Part shown: positions 44,066 through 52,787 of the stretch, in pieces | Layout of the letters: the number at the start of each line of letters is the position of its first letter | Numbering within the stretch: the first letter of the stretch is position 1 | Source: Rahnella sikkimica | Lineage (GTDB): Bacteria; Pseudomonadota; Gammaproteobacteria; Enterobacterales; Enterobacteriaceae | Reading direction: 5' to 3' | DNA length: 64,000 nucleotides | Assembly (NCBI RefSeq): GCF_002951615.1 | Contig: NZ_CP019063.1 | Coordinates: 372,001 to 436,000, forward strand | Made by a program: the position numbers and the translations under genes | Notes under the pieces: generated by a model | The model's input: the letters and a program-made list of their open reading frames with translations, nothing else | Database searches by the model: none | Told to the model about the DNA's origin: nothing

Positions 44066-44963
44066 TTCGGGGGTCAAGGATGTCACGAAGGCCATCTCCT
44101 AAGAAGTTGAACGCCAGGCTGTTGATCAGGATCGCCAGACCCGGGATCGTCGCCACCCACCAGCACTCCATCATGTAAGTACGACCACTGGAAATCATCG
44201 CGCCCCACTCCGGATCAGGCGGCTGTGCGCCCAGTCCGAGGAAGCCAAGCCCGGCGGCGGTCAGGATAATCCCGGCCATATTCATGGTGATGCGGATGAT
44301 CACCGACGGCAGGCACAGCGGGACAATGTGACGCCACAACACCCGCACCGGAGACGCGCCTTGTAAACGCACCGCCGAGATAAAATCGGCCTGCCGCAGC
44401 GAAAGCGTTTCGGCACGCGCCAGACGCGCAATCGGCGGCCAGGCGGTGAGCGTAATCGCGATCACCACGTGTTCCAGCCCCGGTCCGAGCGCGGCAACAA
44501 ACGCCAGCGCCAGCACCAGACTCGGAAAGGAGATGAAAATATCGGTGACGCGCATCAGCACCATGTCGGTTTTGCCGCCGAAATATCCGGCGGTCACGCC
44601 GAGTAATAACCCCAGCGGCCCGACGGTGACAGACACCAGCAGCACGATGTAGAGCGTGATGCGCGAACCGTAAACCAGACGGCTGAAAATATCGCGGCCA
44701 AACTCGTCGGTGCCGAACCAGTGCACCGACGACGGCGGGCTGAGCGCGTTGTTCAAGTCCTGCACCAGCGGATGGAACGGCGCAATCCACGGGGCGAACA
44801 GCGCCACAATCATCAGCACCAGAACAATCGCGCCACCGATGGCGGTCAGCGGATTGCACGCCATCTGCCAGAGAAAATGCCCGACGCGGCCCAACGCCCG
44901 TTTCACGCGCTGGCGCTTTTCGTCGCCCGCGCTGAGCACCACAGAATCGAGGGAAATCGTCAT
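44058..44963 (-). CDS. ABC permease, DppC/GsiD type
   Basis: This 301-residue inner-membrane protein has six helices and an N-terminal DppC-type segment ('LWQMACNPLTAIGGAIVLVLMIVALFAPWIAP'). 'HWFGTDEFGRDIFSRLVYGSR' precedes the core, and the EAA-like loop is 'VRLQGASPVRVLWRHIVPLCLPSVIIR'. It overlaps the upstream permease gene by 4 bases. Confidence 0.93.
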   Translation of the reverse strand: MTISLDSVVLSAGDEKRQRVKRALGRVGHFLWQMACNPLTAIGGAIVLVLMIVALFAPWIAPFHPLVQDLNNALSPPSSVHWFGTDEFGRDIFSRLVYGSRITLYIVLLVSVTVGPLGLLLGVTAGYFGGKTDMVLMRVTDIFISFPSLVLALAFVAALGPGLEHVVIAITLTAWPPIARLARAETLSLRQADFISAVRLQGASPVRVLWRHIVPLCLPSVIIRITMNMAGIILTAAGLGFLGLGAQPPDPEWGAMISSGRTYMMECWWVATIPGLAILINSLAFNFLGDGLRDILDPRND

Positions 44964-46033
44964 ACTTTTGTCCTCGGGTCAAAGACCTGATACAGCAGGT
45001 CAGAGAGCAGGTTCAGCACCACGAAAATCATACCGACCACCAGCACGCAGCCCATGACGGCGTTCATGTCACCGAGCATCAGGCTGCTGGTGAGATAGGA
45101 ACCGAAGCCCGGCCAGGAGAAGACGGTTTCGATCAGCACCGCGCCTTCCAGCAGAGAGCCGTAGGCCAGCGCGACCACAGTCAGCAGCTGAACCAGAATG
45201 TTGCGGAACGCGTGGTTCCACAGCACATCCCATTCGCTCAGCCCTTTGACGCGGGCGGTGATGATGAATTCCTGCGAGAGCTGCGCCAGCATAAAGCTGC
45301 GGGTCATGCGGCTGATGTAGGCCAGCGAGTGAAAACCGAGCAGCGACGCAGGCAGGATCAGGTGGTTCAGCGCGTTGCGGAAGACTTCCCCATTTCCGGC
45401 GATCAGCGCGTCAACCAGCATAAATCCGCTGTGCCGCGTGACCTGCCCGTCGAGGCTGAAATCCAGGCGTCCTGCGCCGCCGACCCAACCGAGCCAGGCG
45501 TAAAACACCAGCAATCCCATCATACCGACCCAAAATATCGGCGTGGAATACCCGGCCAGGCTGATGATGCGCACCCCATAATCGGCAATGCTGTTGCGTT
45601 TTGCCGCCGCCAGAACACCGAGCGGAATACCGACGCCCGCGCCGAGAAGGATCGCCAGCGTCGCCAGCTCCATGGTGGCCGGGAACACGCGCAGAATGTC
45701 CTGCGTCACCGGTTTACCGGTCAGCAGCGCATTGCCTAAATCCCCGTGAGCCAGGCCGGAAAGGTAGATGCCGAACTGCGTCCACAGCGGTTTATCAAAG
45801 CCAAGCTGATGATAAACCTGCTGATATGTGCTGTGGTCGGCGTCCGGCCCGACAATCGCCAGCACAGGATCCACCGGCATCACGCGGCCAATGAAAAACG
45901 TCAGCAGCAGCAGGCCGAACAACGTGACCGCCACCTGAACCAGCCGTTTGCCGATGCGTCCGGCGGGAATGCCGGAATGCCAGGTCCGGGTTTGTGGGGT
46001 CCGGGTTTGTGTGGTGTGAGCTTGTGTGGTCAT
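44960..46033 (-). CDS. ABC permease, DppB/GsiC type
   Basis: This 357-residue protein has six helices and a DppB core ('LVQVAVTLFGLLLLTFFIGRVMPVDPV', 'MTRSFMLAQLSQEFIITARVKGLSEWDVLWNHAFRNIL', 'LIETVFSWPGFGSYL'). The first 25 residues are a low-complexity Thr/Gln/Arg tail encoded by a direct DNA repeat (CACAAACCCGGACC twice, 45970-46015), not typical of the family. It overlaps the binding-protein stop by 4 bases. Confidence 0.92.
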   Translation of the reverse strand: MTTQAHTTQTRTPQTRTWHSGIPAGRIGKRLVQVAVTLFGLLLLTFFIGRVMPVDPVLAIVGPDADHSTYQQVYHQLGFDKPLWTQFGIYLSGLAHGDLGNALLTGKPVTQDILRVFPATMELATLAILLGAGVGIPLGVLAAAKRNSIADYGVRIISLAGYSTPIFWVGMMGLLVFYAWLGWVGGAGRLDFSLDGQVTRHSGFMLVDALIAGNGEVFRNALNHLILPASLLGFHSLAYISRMTRSFMLAQLSQEFIITARVKGLSEWDVLWNHAFRNILVQLLTVVALAYGSLLEGAVLIETVFSWPGFGSYLTSSLMLGDMNAVMGCVLVVGMIFVVLNLLSDLLYQVFDPRTKV

Positions 46034-47673
46034 AACCCTTTACCTCCCGCCGGTTTTGCATCAGCAGCGTCAACTTTGTAGACGTCGCGCAGGAAAGTGG
46101 TCGCTGACGGATGAGGCAGATAATTTTTGACGTCCGTGCGCACCACAATGGAATCGACCATTTGCGAAACCGGCACCAGCGCGGGGATCAGCGCGTCGTA
46201 ACGTTCCTGAATGGCGAAGTAATCCTGCTTTTGCTTTTCAGGGTCGCGCTCGAGCAGCGCCTGATCGATATCCGTATTCAGCTGTTTATCGTAGAAACCG
46301 GTGCGCCAGCCCTGAAAATTGGTGAGTCGCGCTTCATCGCTGTTGTCGGGGTTATAGACCAGCGAACGCAGGCTGGAATGCGGATGCGGTTCCACGCCGC
46401 TGCCGCCACGCCCGACCAGCATGGCGAATTTACGTTCACGCATCGCACCGTAAATCTGGTTGCCGGTGCCGGTAACGATTTTGGCGCGGATGCCCGCCTG
46501 CATCAGCGTGGACTGCACGGCAATCGCGATATTAAGGAACGGCTGGTCGGCCAGCACCCGCAGCGTGGTGTCAAAACCGTCCGGATATCCGGCTTCCGCC
46601 AGCAAGGCTCTGGCGCGCGGGATGTCGAGTTTGTAGCCCGGATCCGGCAATGTGGCGGGCATACCGACCTGAATCGGACGCTGATGCACAATACCGTAAC
46701 CGGTCATTAGCGCTTTGCCGATGCCCTGATAATCAATCAGGTAGCGCACCGCTTCGCGCACTTTCGGGTTGGCGAAGTGCGGTTCTTTCATGCTCATCGC
46801 CACGTAATAAAGGGTGCCCTTTTTCACCTGATCCACGACCATCGCCGGATCATGGCTGAGCGCGGTCACGTCGGACACCGCCATATTATTGGCAATATCC
46901 AGATCGCCTTTTTCAATCATCAGGCGCAGGGTCTGGGACTCCTGAAAATGGCGGAACACCACGCGGGAAAGCCGCGGTTCGCCACGCCAGTACTGCGGAT
47001 TGCGGCTCATGTTCAGCACATCTTTCGCCTGCCAGCTGTCGAGGCGGAACGGGCCGGAACCCGCTTCGTTAGTGGTCAGCCAGCGGTTGCCCCAGTCGCC
47101 GTTCACTTCGTGCGCCTGCACGGTTTTGCTGTCCAGCGCCACCACGCTGCCGAGCGCGGCCAGCGAATAAATCACCAGTTTCGGGTCGTTCGGTTTAGGC
47201 AGTTGGATTTCAACGGTATTGGGCGACGGCGCGCGCACCATTTCATCGACGTTCTTTTTGGTGAATCCGTAGGACTTCCACACCGATGCCTGCGCCAGAT
47301 TCAGGTGAATAATGCGGCGCATCGACCACACGACATCGTCCGCCGTCACCGGATTGCCGGAGTGAAATTTCACGCCTTCGCGCAGATGAAACGTCAGCAG
47401 ATTTCCGGCATCGTTGACCTCCCACGAGGTCGCCAGCGCCGGACGCATGTTAGTCAGTTGTTGCGGATCAAGCTCAATCAGCGGGTCATAAAGATTTACT
47501 ACGATGCCGACAATGTCGTTGCCGGTCATCGCTGCGGGATCGAGCGTCAGCAGGTTATTCATGTTCATGCCGATGATCAGCTGGTCGGGCGGCGTTTTCG
47601 CCAGCGCCGGCCAGCAGCTCACCGACAACAGGAGCGCGAAAAACCACGCCCTGAGGGGTGTGCCAGAGTTCAT
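46030..47673 (-). CDS. Periplasmic SBP_bac_5 binding protein
   Basis: This 547-residue protein has a signal peptide (1-25, ending ALA). Its DppA/OppA-class domain has 'NLLTFHLREGVKFHSGNPVTADDVVWSMRR', 'GSGPFRLDSWQ' and 'RNPQYWRGEPRLSRVVFRHF'. It supplies the substrate to the two permeases and two ATPases that follow. Because the first gene of the operon is a sugar-acid-type dehydratase, the ligand may be an oligosaccharide or glycoside acid rather than a peptide; some family members do bind sugars. Confidence 0.92.
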   Translation of the reverse strand: MNSGTPLRAWFFALLLSVSCWPALAKTPPDQLIIGMNMNNLLTLDPAAMTGNDIVGIVVNLYDPLIELDPQQLTNMRPALATSWEVNDAGNLLTFHLREGVKFHSGNPVTADDVVWSMRRIIHLNLAQASVWKSYGFTKKNVDEMVRAPSPNTVEIQLPKPNDPKLVIYSLAALGSVVALDSKTVQAHEVNGDWGNRWLTTNEAGSGPFRLDSWQAKDVLNMSRNPQYWRGEPRLSRVVFRHFQESQTLRLMIEKGDLDIANNMAVSDVTALSHDPAMVVDQVKKGTLYYVAMSMKEPHFANPKVREAVRYLIDYQGIGKALMTGYGIVHQRPIQVGMPATLPDPGYKLDIPRARALLAEAGYPDGFDTTLRVLADQPFLNIAIAVQSTLMQAGIRAKIVTGTGNQIYGAMRERKFAMLVGRGGSGVEPHPHSSLRSLVYNPDNSDEARLTNFQGWRTGFYDKQLNTDIDQALLERDPEKQKQDYFAIQERYDALIPALVPVSQMVDSIVVRTDVKNYLPHPSATTFLRDVYKVDAADAKPAGGKGL

Positions 47674-47724
47674 GATGTACCTTCCGGGTAGAGTCAGAGG
47701 TTTATTATTTTTTCTGCCCGCAGG

Positions 47725-48894
47725 TCAGTCGCGGCTGACGGTATGGGTCTCTATGTATTCAAAATTGATGTCCTCTCCGAGGCCGGGACGGTCAGACAGA
47801 TGCACAAAACCCTGTTCATCCATCGGGTCAACGATGCTGTTCAGGTAGGCGGCGGGTTCGTCATATTCAAGGAACGGATGCAACAAGCCGCGTTCGTACC
47901 AGCGGCAGTTGCGGATCGCACCGACCACCACCAGGCTGGCCGCGCCGTTGCCGTGAACTTCGCAATCCATGCCGAACGCTTCAGCCAGGCTGGCGACTTT
48001 CATGCACGGCGAGATACCGCCCACGCCGTTTGCACCGGCGCGCAGAATGTCGCACGCCCCCGCTTTCACCCAGTCCGCACGGCTGTGATGTTTGCCGCCC
48101 AAGCTTTCCGGGCCGATGACGTCGATTGACAGGTTTTCCGCCAGCCACGCGTAGGACGCCATGCTCTCTTCTTCCATCGGCTCTTCGAACCACGCGAAGT
48201 TGAGTTTTTCCAGTGCCTTGCCGATGGTCAGCGCCTGACTGCGGCTGTACCAGTGATAACCGTCGAGCATCAGTTCGATGTCCGGCCCCACCGCTTCACG
48301 CACGGCGGCACAGGCTTTGATGTCCATCTTCGGATCCGGCGCGAACGCCACCGGCGGCATCCAGGTGTGGAGTTTGATGGCCTGATAACCGCGTGCCACG
48401 AGTTTTTCGGCGAACTGGCCGAACTCGTCTGGCGTTGACAGGCCGCCTTTCAGCTCGTCACCGCACATGGTGCTGCCGTAGGCCGGGACTTTTTCGCGGA
48501 ATCCGCCCAGCAGTTTGTGTACCGGCATATTCAGCTTGCGGCCGATCAGATCCCACAGCGCCTGCTCGACAAACGACAGCGCGCGCTCGGTCAGCTGATG
48601 CGCACTGCCGCGCTGCCAGTGAACCAGATCCTGCCACAGACGTTCGCGGTCAAACGGGTTCTGCCCAATCAGCACTTTTCTGAAAAATGCATTGACGACG
48701 TGTGGACGTACCACTTCCGGCGGCGCGAACGAATAACCGCAATCGCCTTCGTCAGTGGTGATCGTCAGCATCGCCATTTTTGCCTGACTTTCTTCACCCG
48801 GATGCGAATGACCTGCGCTGTCTGAAACGCGACGGGTCGGATAAGTAAAAACAGTGACTTCAACAGAACGTATTTTCACAGCGATACCTGCCAT
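47725..48894 (-). CDS. Enolase-superfamily (mandelate racemase-type) acid-sugar dehydratase
   Basis: This protein of up to 389 residues has an N-terminal capping domain and a TIM barrel with metal ligands Asp211, Glu237 and Glu263. The base on one face is Lys174-Leu-His176 ('AIKLHTW') and on the other His314 ('EVHGNGAAS'). These fit dehydration of an aldonic or uronic acid by the mandelate racemase group. The GTG at 48879 may be the true start, since 'VKIRSVEVTVFTYPTRR' is the usual N-terminus and AGG lies upstream; the annotated ATG adds five residues. It heads the operon with the ABC importer and has a perfect CRP site 56 bases upstream. Confidence 0.88.
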   Translation of the reverse strand: MAGIAVKIRSVEVTVFTYPTRRVSDSAGHSHPGEESQAKMAMLTITTDEGDCGYSFAPPEVVRPHVVNAFFRKVLIGQNPFDRERLWQDLVHWQRGSAHQLTERALSFVEQALWDLIGRKLNMPVHKLLGGFREKVPAYGSTMCGDELKGGLSTPDEFGQFAEKLVARGYQAIKLHTWMPPVAFAPDPKMDIKACAAVREAVGPDIELMLDGYHWYSRSQALTIGKALEKLNFAWFEEPMEEESMASYAWLAENLSIDVIGPESLGGKHHSRADWVKAGACDILRAGANGVGGISPCMKVASLAEAFGMDCEVHGNGAASLVVVGAIRNCRWYERGLLHPFLEYDEPAAYLNSIVDPMDEQGFVHLSDRPGLGEDINFEYIETHTVSRD

Positions 48895-48949
48895 TACTGA
48901 GAGAGTTAACGCTCATCAGAGCGCCCCCGGACTGCGTTCTCAACCGCTT

Positions 48950-48965
48950 TGTGAGCACGCTCACA
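48950..48965. promoter_or_regulatory. CRP site, perfect TGTGA-N6-TCACA
   Basis: TGTGAGCACGCTCACA lies 56-71 bases upstream of the dehydratase start codon, a suitable place for activation. It indicates catabolite control of the whole uptake/dehydratase operon. Confidence 0.8.
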
Positions 48966-49094
48966 TTGTGTTAAAACCGCAATCCAACATAAATAAAATA
49001 GCGTTTCATTATTGAAGTTAGCCAGTTTATTCACACATTGCCACGGCTAAAAGCCGAAAATATCCGTCTAAGTTTGGGCATCTGCACGGGGCGA

Positions 49095-49110
49095 TGTGAG
49101 CATTTTCACG
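49095..49110. promoter_or_regulatory. Second CRP-like site
   Basis: TGTGAGCATTTTCACG matches TGTGA-N6-TCACA at 9 of 10 positions. It lies about 170 bases before exoX and 200 bases before the dehydratase gene. Its target is uncertain. Confidence 0.5.
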
Positions 49111-49277
49111 AAAGTGAGGCGAAGTGTGATCTGTACAGGAAATAGGCAGAATGACTGTGTGGGGATTTTCTGAACGTATTTTTTTGTGAAAAGAGGTGAT
49201 GAGAAAAGTGGGCACGACGCAATCATTCCGTTAGGCTAGCGTTTTCAGAACGTGTCCGGTGGCTTCGGGAGTGGAAT

Positions 49278-49940
49278 ATGTTGCGTGTAATTGATACGGA
49301 AACCTGCGGATTGCAGGGTGGCGTGGTGGAAGTGGCGTCTGTCGATATTGAGGACGGAAGGATCGTCAATCCGATGAGCGATCTGGTGCGACCCGACCGC
49401 CCGATAAGCCATCAGGCGATGGCGATCCATAAAATCACCGAGGCCATGGTGGCCGATAAACCGTGGATTGAAGATGTCATTCCCCGCTACCACGGCAGCC
49501 CTTATTACGTCGCCCATAACGCCAGTTTTGACCAGCGTATGCTGCCTGAAATGCCCGGCCAGTGGATTTGCACCGTCAAACTGGCGCGTCGTTTGTGGCC
49601 TGGCATCAAGTACAGCAATATGGCGTTGTACAAATCCCTGAAGCTCGACGTGAAAACCCCGGCGGAACTGCATCATCACCGTGCGCTTTTTGACTGCTAT
49701 ATCACCGCCGCGTTACTTATACGCATCATGGATGAATCGGACTGGACACCGGAAGATATGGTCACGATCACCGGCCGACCTGCGCTGATCAGCACCATGA
49801 TGTTCGGCAAATATCGCGGCAAAAAGATTGCAGAAATTGCCGAAGATGACCCGGCCTATTTGCGCTGGATGCTCAAAAACATCAAAGAATTAACGCCCGA
49901 TCTGCGGATGACGCTTAAGCATTATCTGGATGCGCAATAG
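49278..49940 (+). CDS. exoX: Exodeoxyribonuclease X
   Basis: This 220-residue DEDDh exonuclease degrades DNA 3' to 5' in mismatch and other repair. Catalytic residues are visible as Asp6 and Glu8 ('DTETCG'), Asp85 ('HNASFD'), His134 and Asp139 ('HRALFD'). Length and C-terminal 'FGKYRGKKIAEIAEDDPAYLRWML' (the ExoX/DUF3820-like tail) match E. coli ExoX (220). It stands alone, with a GGAG ribosome site. Confidence 0.95.
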   Translation: MLRVIDTETCGLQGGVVEVASVDIEDGRIVNPMSDLVRPDRPISHQAMAIHKITEAMVADKPWIEDVIPRYHGSPYYVAHNASFDQRMLPEMPGQWICTVKLARRLWPGIKYSNMALYKSLKLDVKTPAELHHHRALFDCYITAALLIRIMDESDWTPEDMVTITGRPALISTMMFGKYRGKKIAEIAEDDPAYLRWMLKNIKELTPDLRMTLKHYLDAQ

Positions 49941-49949
49941 AGTTTGGGG

Positions 49950-50880
49950 TCATCGGGTTTTGTCCGCGATCAGCGCTTTCAGCTTGTGCAAAATCCATTC
50001 TATAGCCGGTTCCCTTTCGCGCCGGTTATTCCATAACAGTGACAGGTGATATTTTGATGTTTCAACAGGGACATCATCGAAATCAAAATTATAGAGTTTG
50101 CACCAGACATCCACTAATCCCTCAGGCACGGTCGTCAGCACCGGTAAGCGCGATAATATCAGCGGCTGGGAGGCGAAGTTTGGCGTGACATATTTCACTG
50201 TTCTTTTACGATCTGACAACGCGAGCTGGCTATCAATCAGGCTTTGGTTCGCGCCTCTGTACGACACCAGAAGATGGTCATATTTTATAAAATCCTCAAT
50301 GCTCAGCGGTTTTTTAATTTTAATCTGATTTCTGTCCCATACGGTTTTAAAACCAAATTGCACCAGATTTTCTCTGCCCGCTTCCTGTGCCACGTCTTTT
50401 CCGACCGAAATAATCACATCCGCTATGTCATCCTTTATCATTTGTACGTCTTTATAAGAGTCTGATGCCAGGACCGTTATCGTTATTCCCGGTGCCTCAG
50501 CACTTAATATTTCCAGTAAATCTGCCATCAACCAGTTTTCGACCCAGTCACTCATCCCGATACGGAAGTTATGACTGTCCGTTGCCGGGTTGAATAAAGG
50601 AAAATCGAAAATAGTGCGATGCACATTTTGAATGTGCGGGCCTGAAAGACGCGACCAGCTTCTCTGCGCGTGACGTGGGAAGCATGCCTTCAGACGTGCG
50701 GATAAAAAGCGGATCATCAAACATCTCACGCAATCTTTTTAAAGCCGCACTCATCGCGGGCTGCCCCAGATGAAGCCGTTTTGCGGTGCGGGTGACACTG
50801 CGTTCATCGGCCATGATGACCAGCACGATCAATAAGTTAAGGTCTATTTTACCAAAATCATTTTCGTTGATATCTTTCAT
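49950..50880 (-). pseudogene. LysR-family regulator with a frameshift
   Basis: The first 78 or so codons (from 50880) give a full LysR helix-turn-helix ('KIDLNLLIVLVIMADERSVTRTAKRLHLGQPAMSAALKRLREMFDDPLFIRTSEGMLPTSRAEKLV'). The effector domain continues in another frame from 'HIQNVHRTIFDFPLFNPATD' to the stop at 49950. The switch lies near 50650 and equals one extra base or two missing. It is divergent from the metallo-beta-lactamase-fold gene, which it probably regulated. It is either a real pseudogene or a sequencing indel. Confidence 0.85.
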
Positions 50881-50973
50881 TATATTAATCGATTTGAATA
50901 ATCAGGTGAGCGTCATCATACTTCGAGCTTAACGGGTTAACAATCAACCAGCGTAAACATTATCGGGAGTCAT

Positions 50974-51852
50974 ATGCACATCCCAGTGACCGTAGGAAAT
51001 TGTGAAATTTCTAAAATTACCGAGCAGACCGCTTCATTTAAATTAACGTCGTTATTTTCGGATCACCTTTGCGATATGGCTGACGATGAAGATAAATACA
51101 TTGAACTCTCTGTCCACAGCTGGGTGATTAAAACGGCCGGCGATATTATCCTTATTGACACGGCCACCGGGAATCACCGCAACAGAAATAACGTTCCGCT
51201 CTTTCATCAGCTGAATACGGACTATCTGCAAAACTTCAGACAGGCCGGGTTTTCACCCGAAGACGTCACTTATGTTTTGTTAACGCATTTGCATACGGAT
51301 CATGTCGGGTGGAATACTGACGGCCAGGAAGGAGAATGGAAACCGCTGTTCCCGAATGCCCGCTACATTTGCTCTGAAATAGAATTAGTACATTGTAAAA
51401 CCGATGAAAAGCGACGCGCGTTATATCAGGACAGTATTTTTCCGCTGATTGAGAACGGGAAACTGGAAACGATTAATATTCAGGCATCGCCACTTTTTGC
51501 CGGAATAGTGAAATTTATGCCCACGCCGGGGCACAGCATCGATCATGCCTCCATCATTTTAGAATCAGCCGGGGAGTACGCGCTTTTTACCGGCGATGTC
51601 ATGCATAACCCGGTGCAGTTTGCGCACCCTCACTGGAATTCTGTATTTTGTGAAAATAAACCATTAGCAGAACGCTCCAGAAGAAAAGCAATCGACTGGT
51701 GTAAGGAACATGACGCGCTCTGGTTTAGTTCTCATTTTCCGGGAACCTCTTATGGCCGAATTCTGAACGGCAAACGCCCAGCACCAGCTGACGCAGCCAG
51801 CGGTGGGCCGGATCAACTTCCGAGCGCGGATGCCACATTTGTGAAATTGTGA
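50974..51852 (+). CDS. Metallo-beta-lactamase-fold hydrolase
   Basis: This 292-residue protein has the complete zinc set: H105-L-H107-T-D109-H110 ('THLHTDHVG'), His187 ('PTPGHSIDH'), Asp208 ('FTGDVMH') and His254 ('SSHFPG'). The family includes lactonases (AHL class) and other hydrolases. There is no signal peptide, so it is cytoplasmic. The last roughly 30 residues ('KRPAPADAASGGPDQLPSADATFVKL') look foreign and overlap the 3' end of the opposing LysR gene by 128 bases. The original C-terminus was probably lost. Activity is still plausible since the active site is whole. Confidence 0.88.
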   Translation: MHIPVTVGNCEISKITEQTASFKLTSLFSDHLCDMADDEDKYIELSVHSWVIKTAGDIILIDTATGNHRNRNNVPLFHQLNTDYLQNFRQAGFSPEDVTYVLLTHLHTDHVGWNTDGQEGEWKPLFPNARYICSEIELVHCKTDEKRRALYQDSIFPLIENGKLETINIQASPLFAGIVKFMPTPGHSIDHASIILESAGEYALFTGDVMHNPVQFAHPHWNSVFCENKPLAERSRRKAIDWCKEHDALWFSSHFPGTSYGRILNGKRPAPADAASGGPDQLPSADATFVKL

Positions 51853-52654
51853 TTTCACGGGTTTTCACCGGCAGTTCAAACGCATAAAGCCCGACAGGTT
51901 CGGCAATCAGGAAAGACGCGGGGATCAGCGCCACCAGATCGGAGTTTTGGGCAATCGCCAGCGCGGCGGAAAATCCCGGCACCACGGCGGCGATTTTGCG
52001 TTTCAGCCCCGCGTCGGCCAGCGCGTCATCCACCGGGCCATGCGTGCTGTTCCGGCGGGCAACAACAACATGCCCGAACGAGACATATTCCTGCGCGGTA
52101 AGCGCCTTCTTTCGCGCCAGCGGATGACCGTTTCTCACCACGCCGATAAACCTGTCGCGGAACAATGTCTGCAAACGGATTTCCGGCCCCATATCGCCGA
52201 CGACGCCAATCTCGAGATCGACCCGCCCTTCGCGCAATGCGTTAGACGTTTTTTCCGGTTTTGGCGTGAACCGCAAACACACGGAAGGCGCGGCCTGCGC
52301 GGCAGCGGCAATCAGTGCTGCGCCAAACGCCACGACAAAACCGTCGTTTGAGCGGATCAGGAACGTGCGTTCAAGCCGGGCTAAATTGAGTTCTGCCGAG
52401 GACGGTCGAAGGAGCGCGCGCGCTTCAAAACTGGCGTTCTGCGCACGTTCGCGGATTGCTTCGGCATACGGCGTCAGCACCATCTGCCGTCCGGCGCGCA
52501 CCAGTAAGGGATCGCCGGTTGTCGAGCGCAGGCGGCTGAGCGTCCGGCTCATCGCGGAAGCACTTAATCCCAGACGACGCGCAGCACCCGCTACACTTCT
52601 TTCAGCGAGCAGCACATCAAGGGCAATGAGTAAGTTCAGATCAGGTTCAGTCAT
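51725..52654 (-). CDS. LysR-family regulator, partner of the DHA2 exporter
   Basis: About 309 residues from the ATG at 52654 ('MTEPDLNLLIALDVLLAERSVAGAARRLGLSASAMSRTLSRLRS'); the longer open frame to 52975 only mirrors the MFS gene. The effector domain extends to about residue 300 ('HRWLRQLVLGVC'). The last roughly 12 residues ('SEFGHKRFPENEN') run antisense into the metallo-beta-lactamase gene. It is divergent from the exporter at 52788 with 133 bases between, so it is the likely regulator of that exporter. Confidence 0.9.
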   Translation of the reverse strand: MTEPDLNLLIALDVLLAERSVAGAARRLGLSASAMSRTLSRLRSTTGDPLLVRAGRQMVLTPYAEAIRERAQNASFEARALLRPSSAELNLARLERTFLIRSNDGFVVAFGAALIAAAAQAAPSVCLRFTPKPEKTSNALREGRVDLEIGVVGDMGPEIRLQTLFRDRFIGVVRNGHPLARKKALTAQEYVSFGHVVVARRNSTHGPVDDALADAGLKRKIAAVVPGFSAALAIAQNSDLVALIPASFLIAEPVGLYAFELPVKTREITISQMWHPRSEVDPAHRWLRQLVLGVCRSEFGHKRFPENEN

Positions 52655-52787
52655 CCGCGCAGTGTAACGCGCCACAAAACCGGAGAGAAGGCGTTTGGTG
52701 CAGGTATTCAATGCAAATGCTGCGTCTTCCGCTATGTCCGGCGTCCCGCTATATTCCCTGCATCCCCTGTGAAAGATAACGGATTGA

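Noticed and set aside
44215..44982. 255-codon frame on the same strand as the DppC-type permease
   Set aside because: It is a shifted frame of the permease with no signature and no start context.
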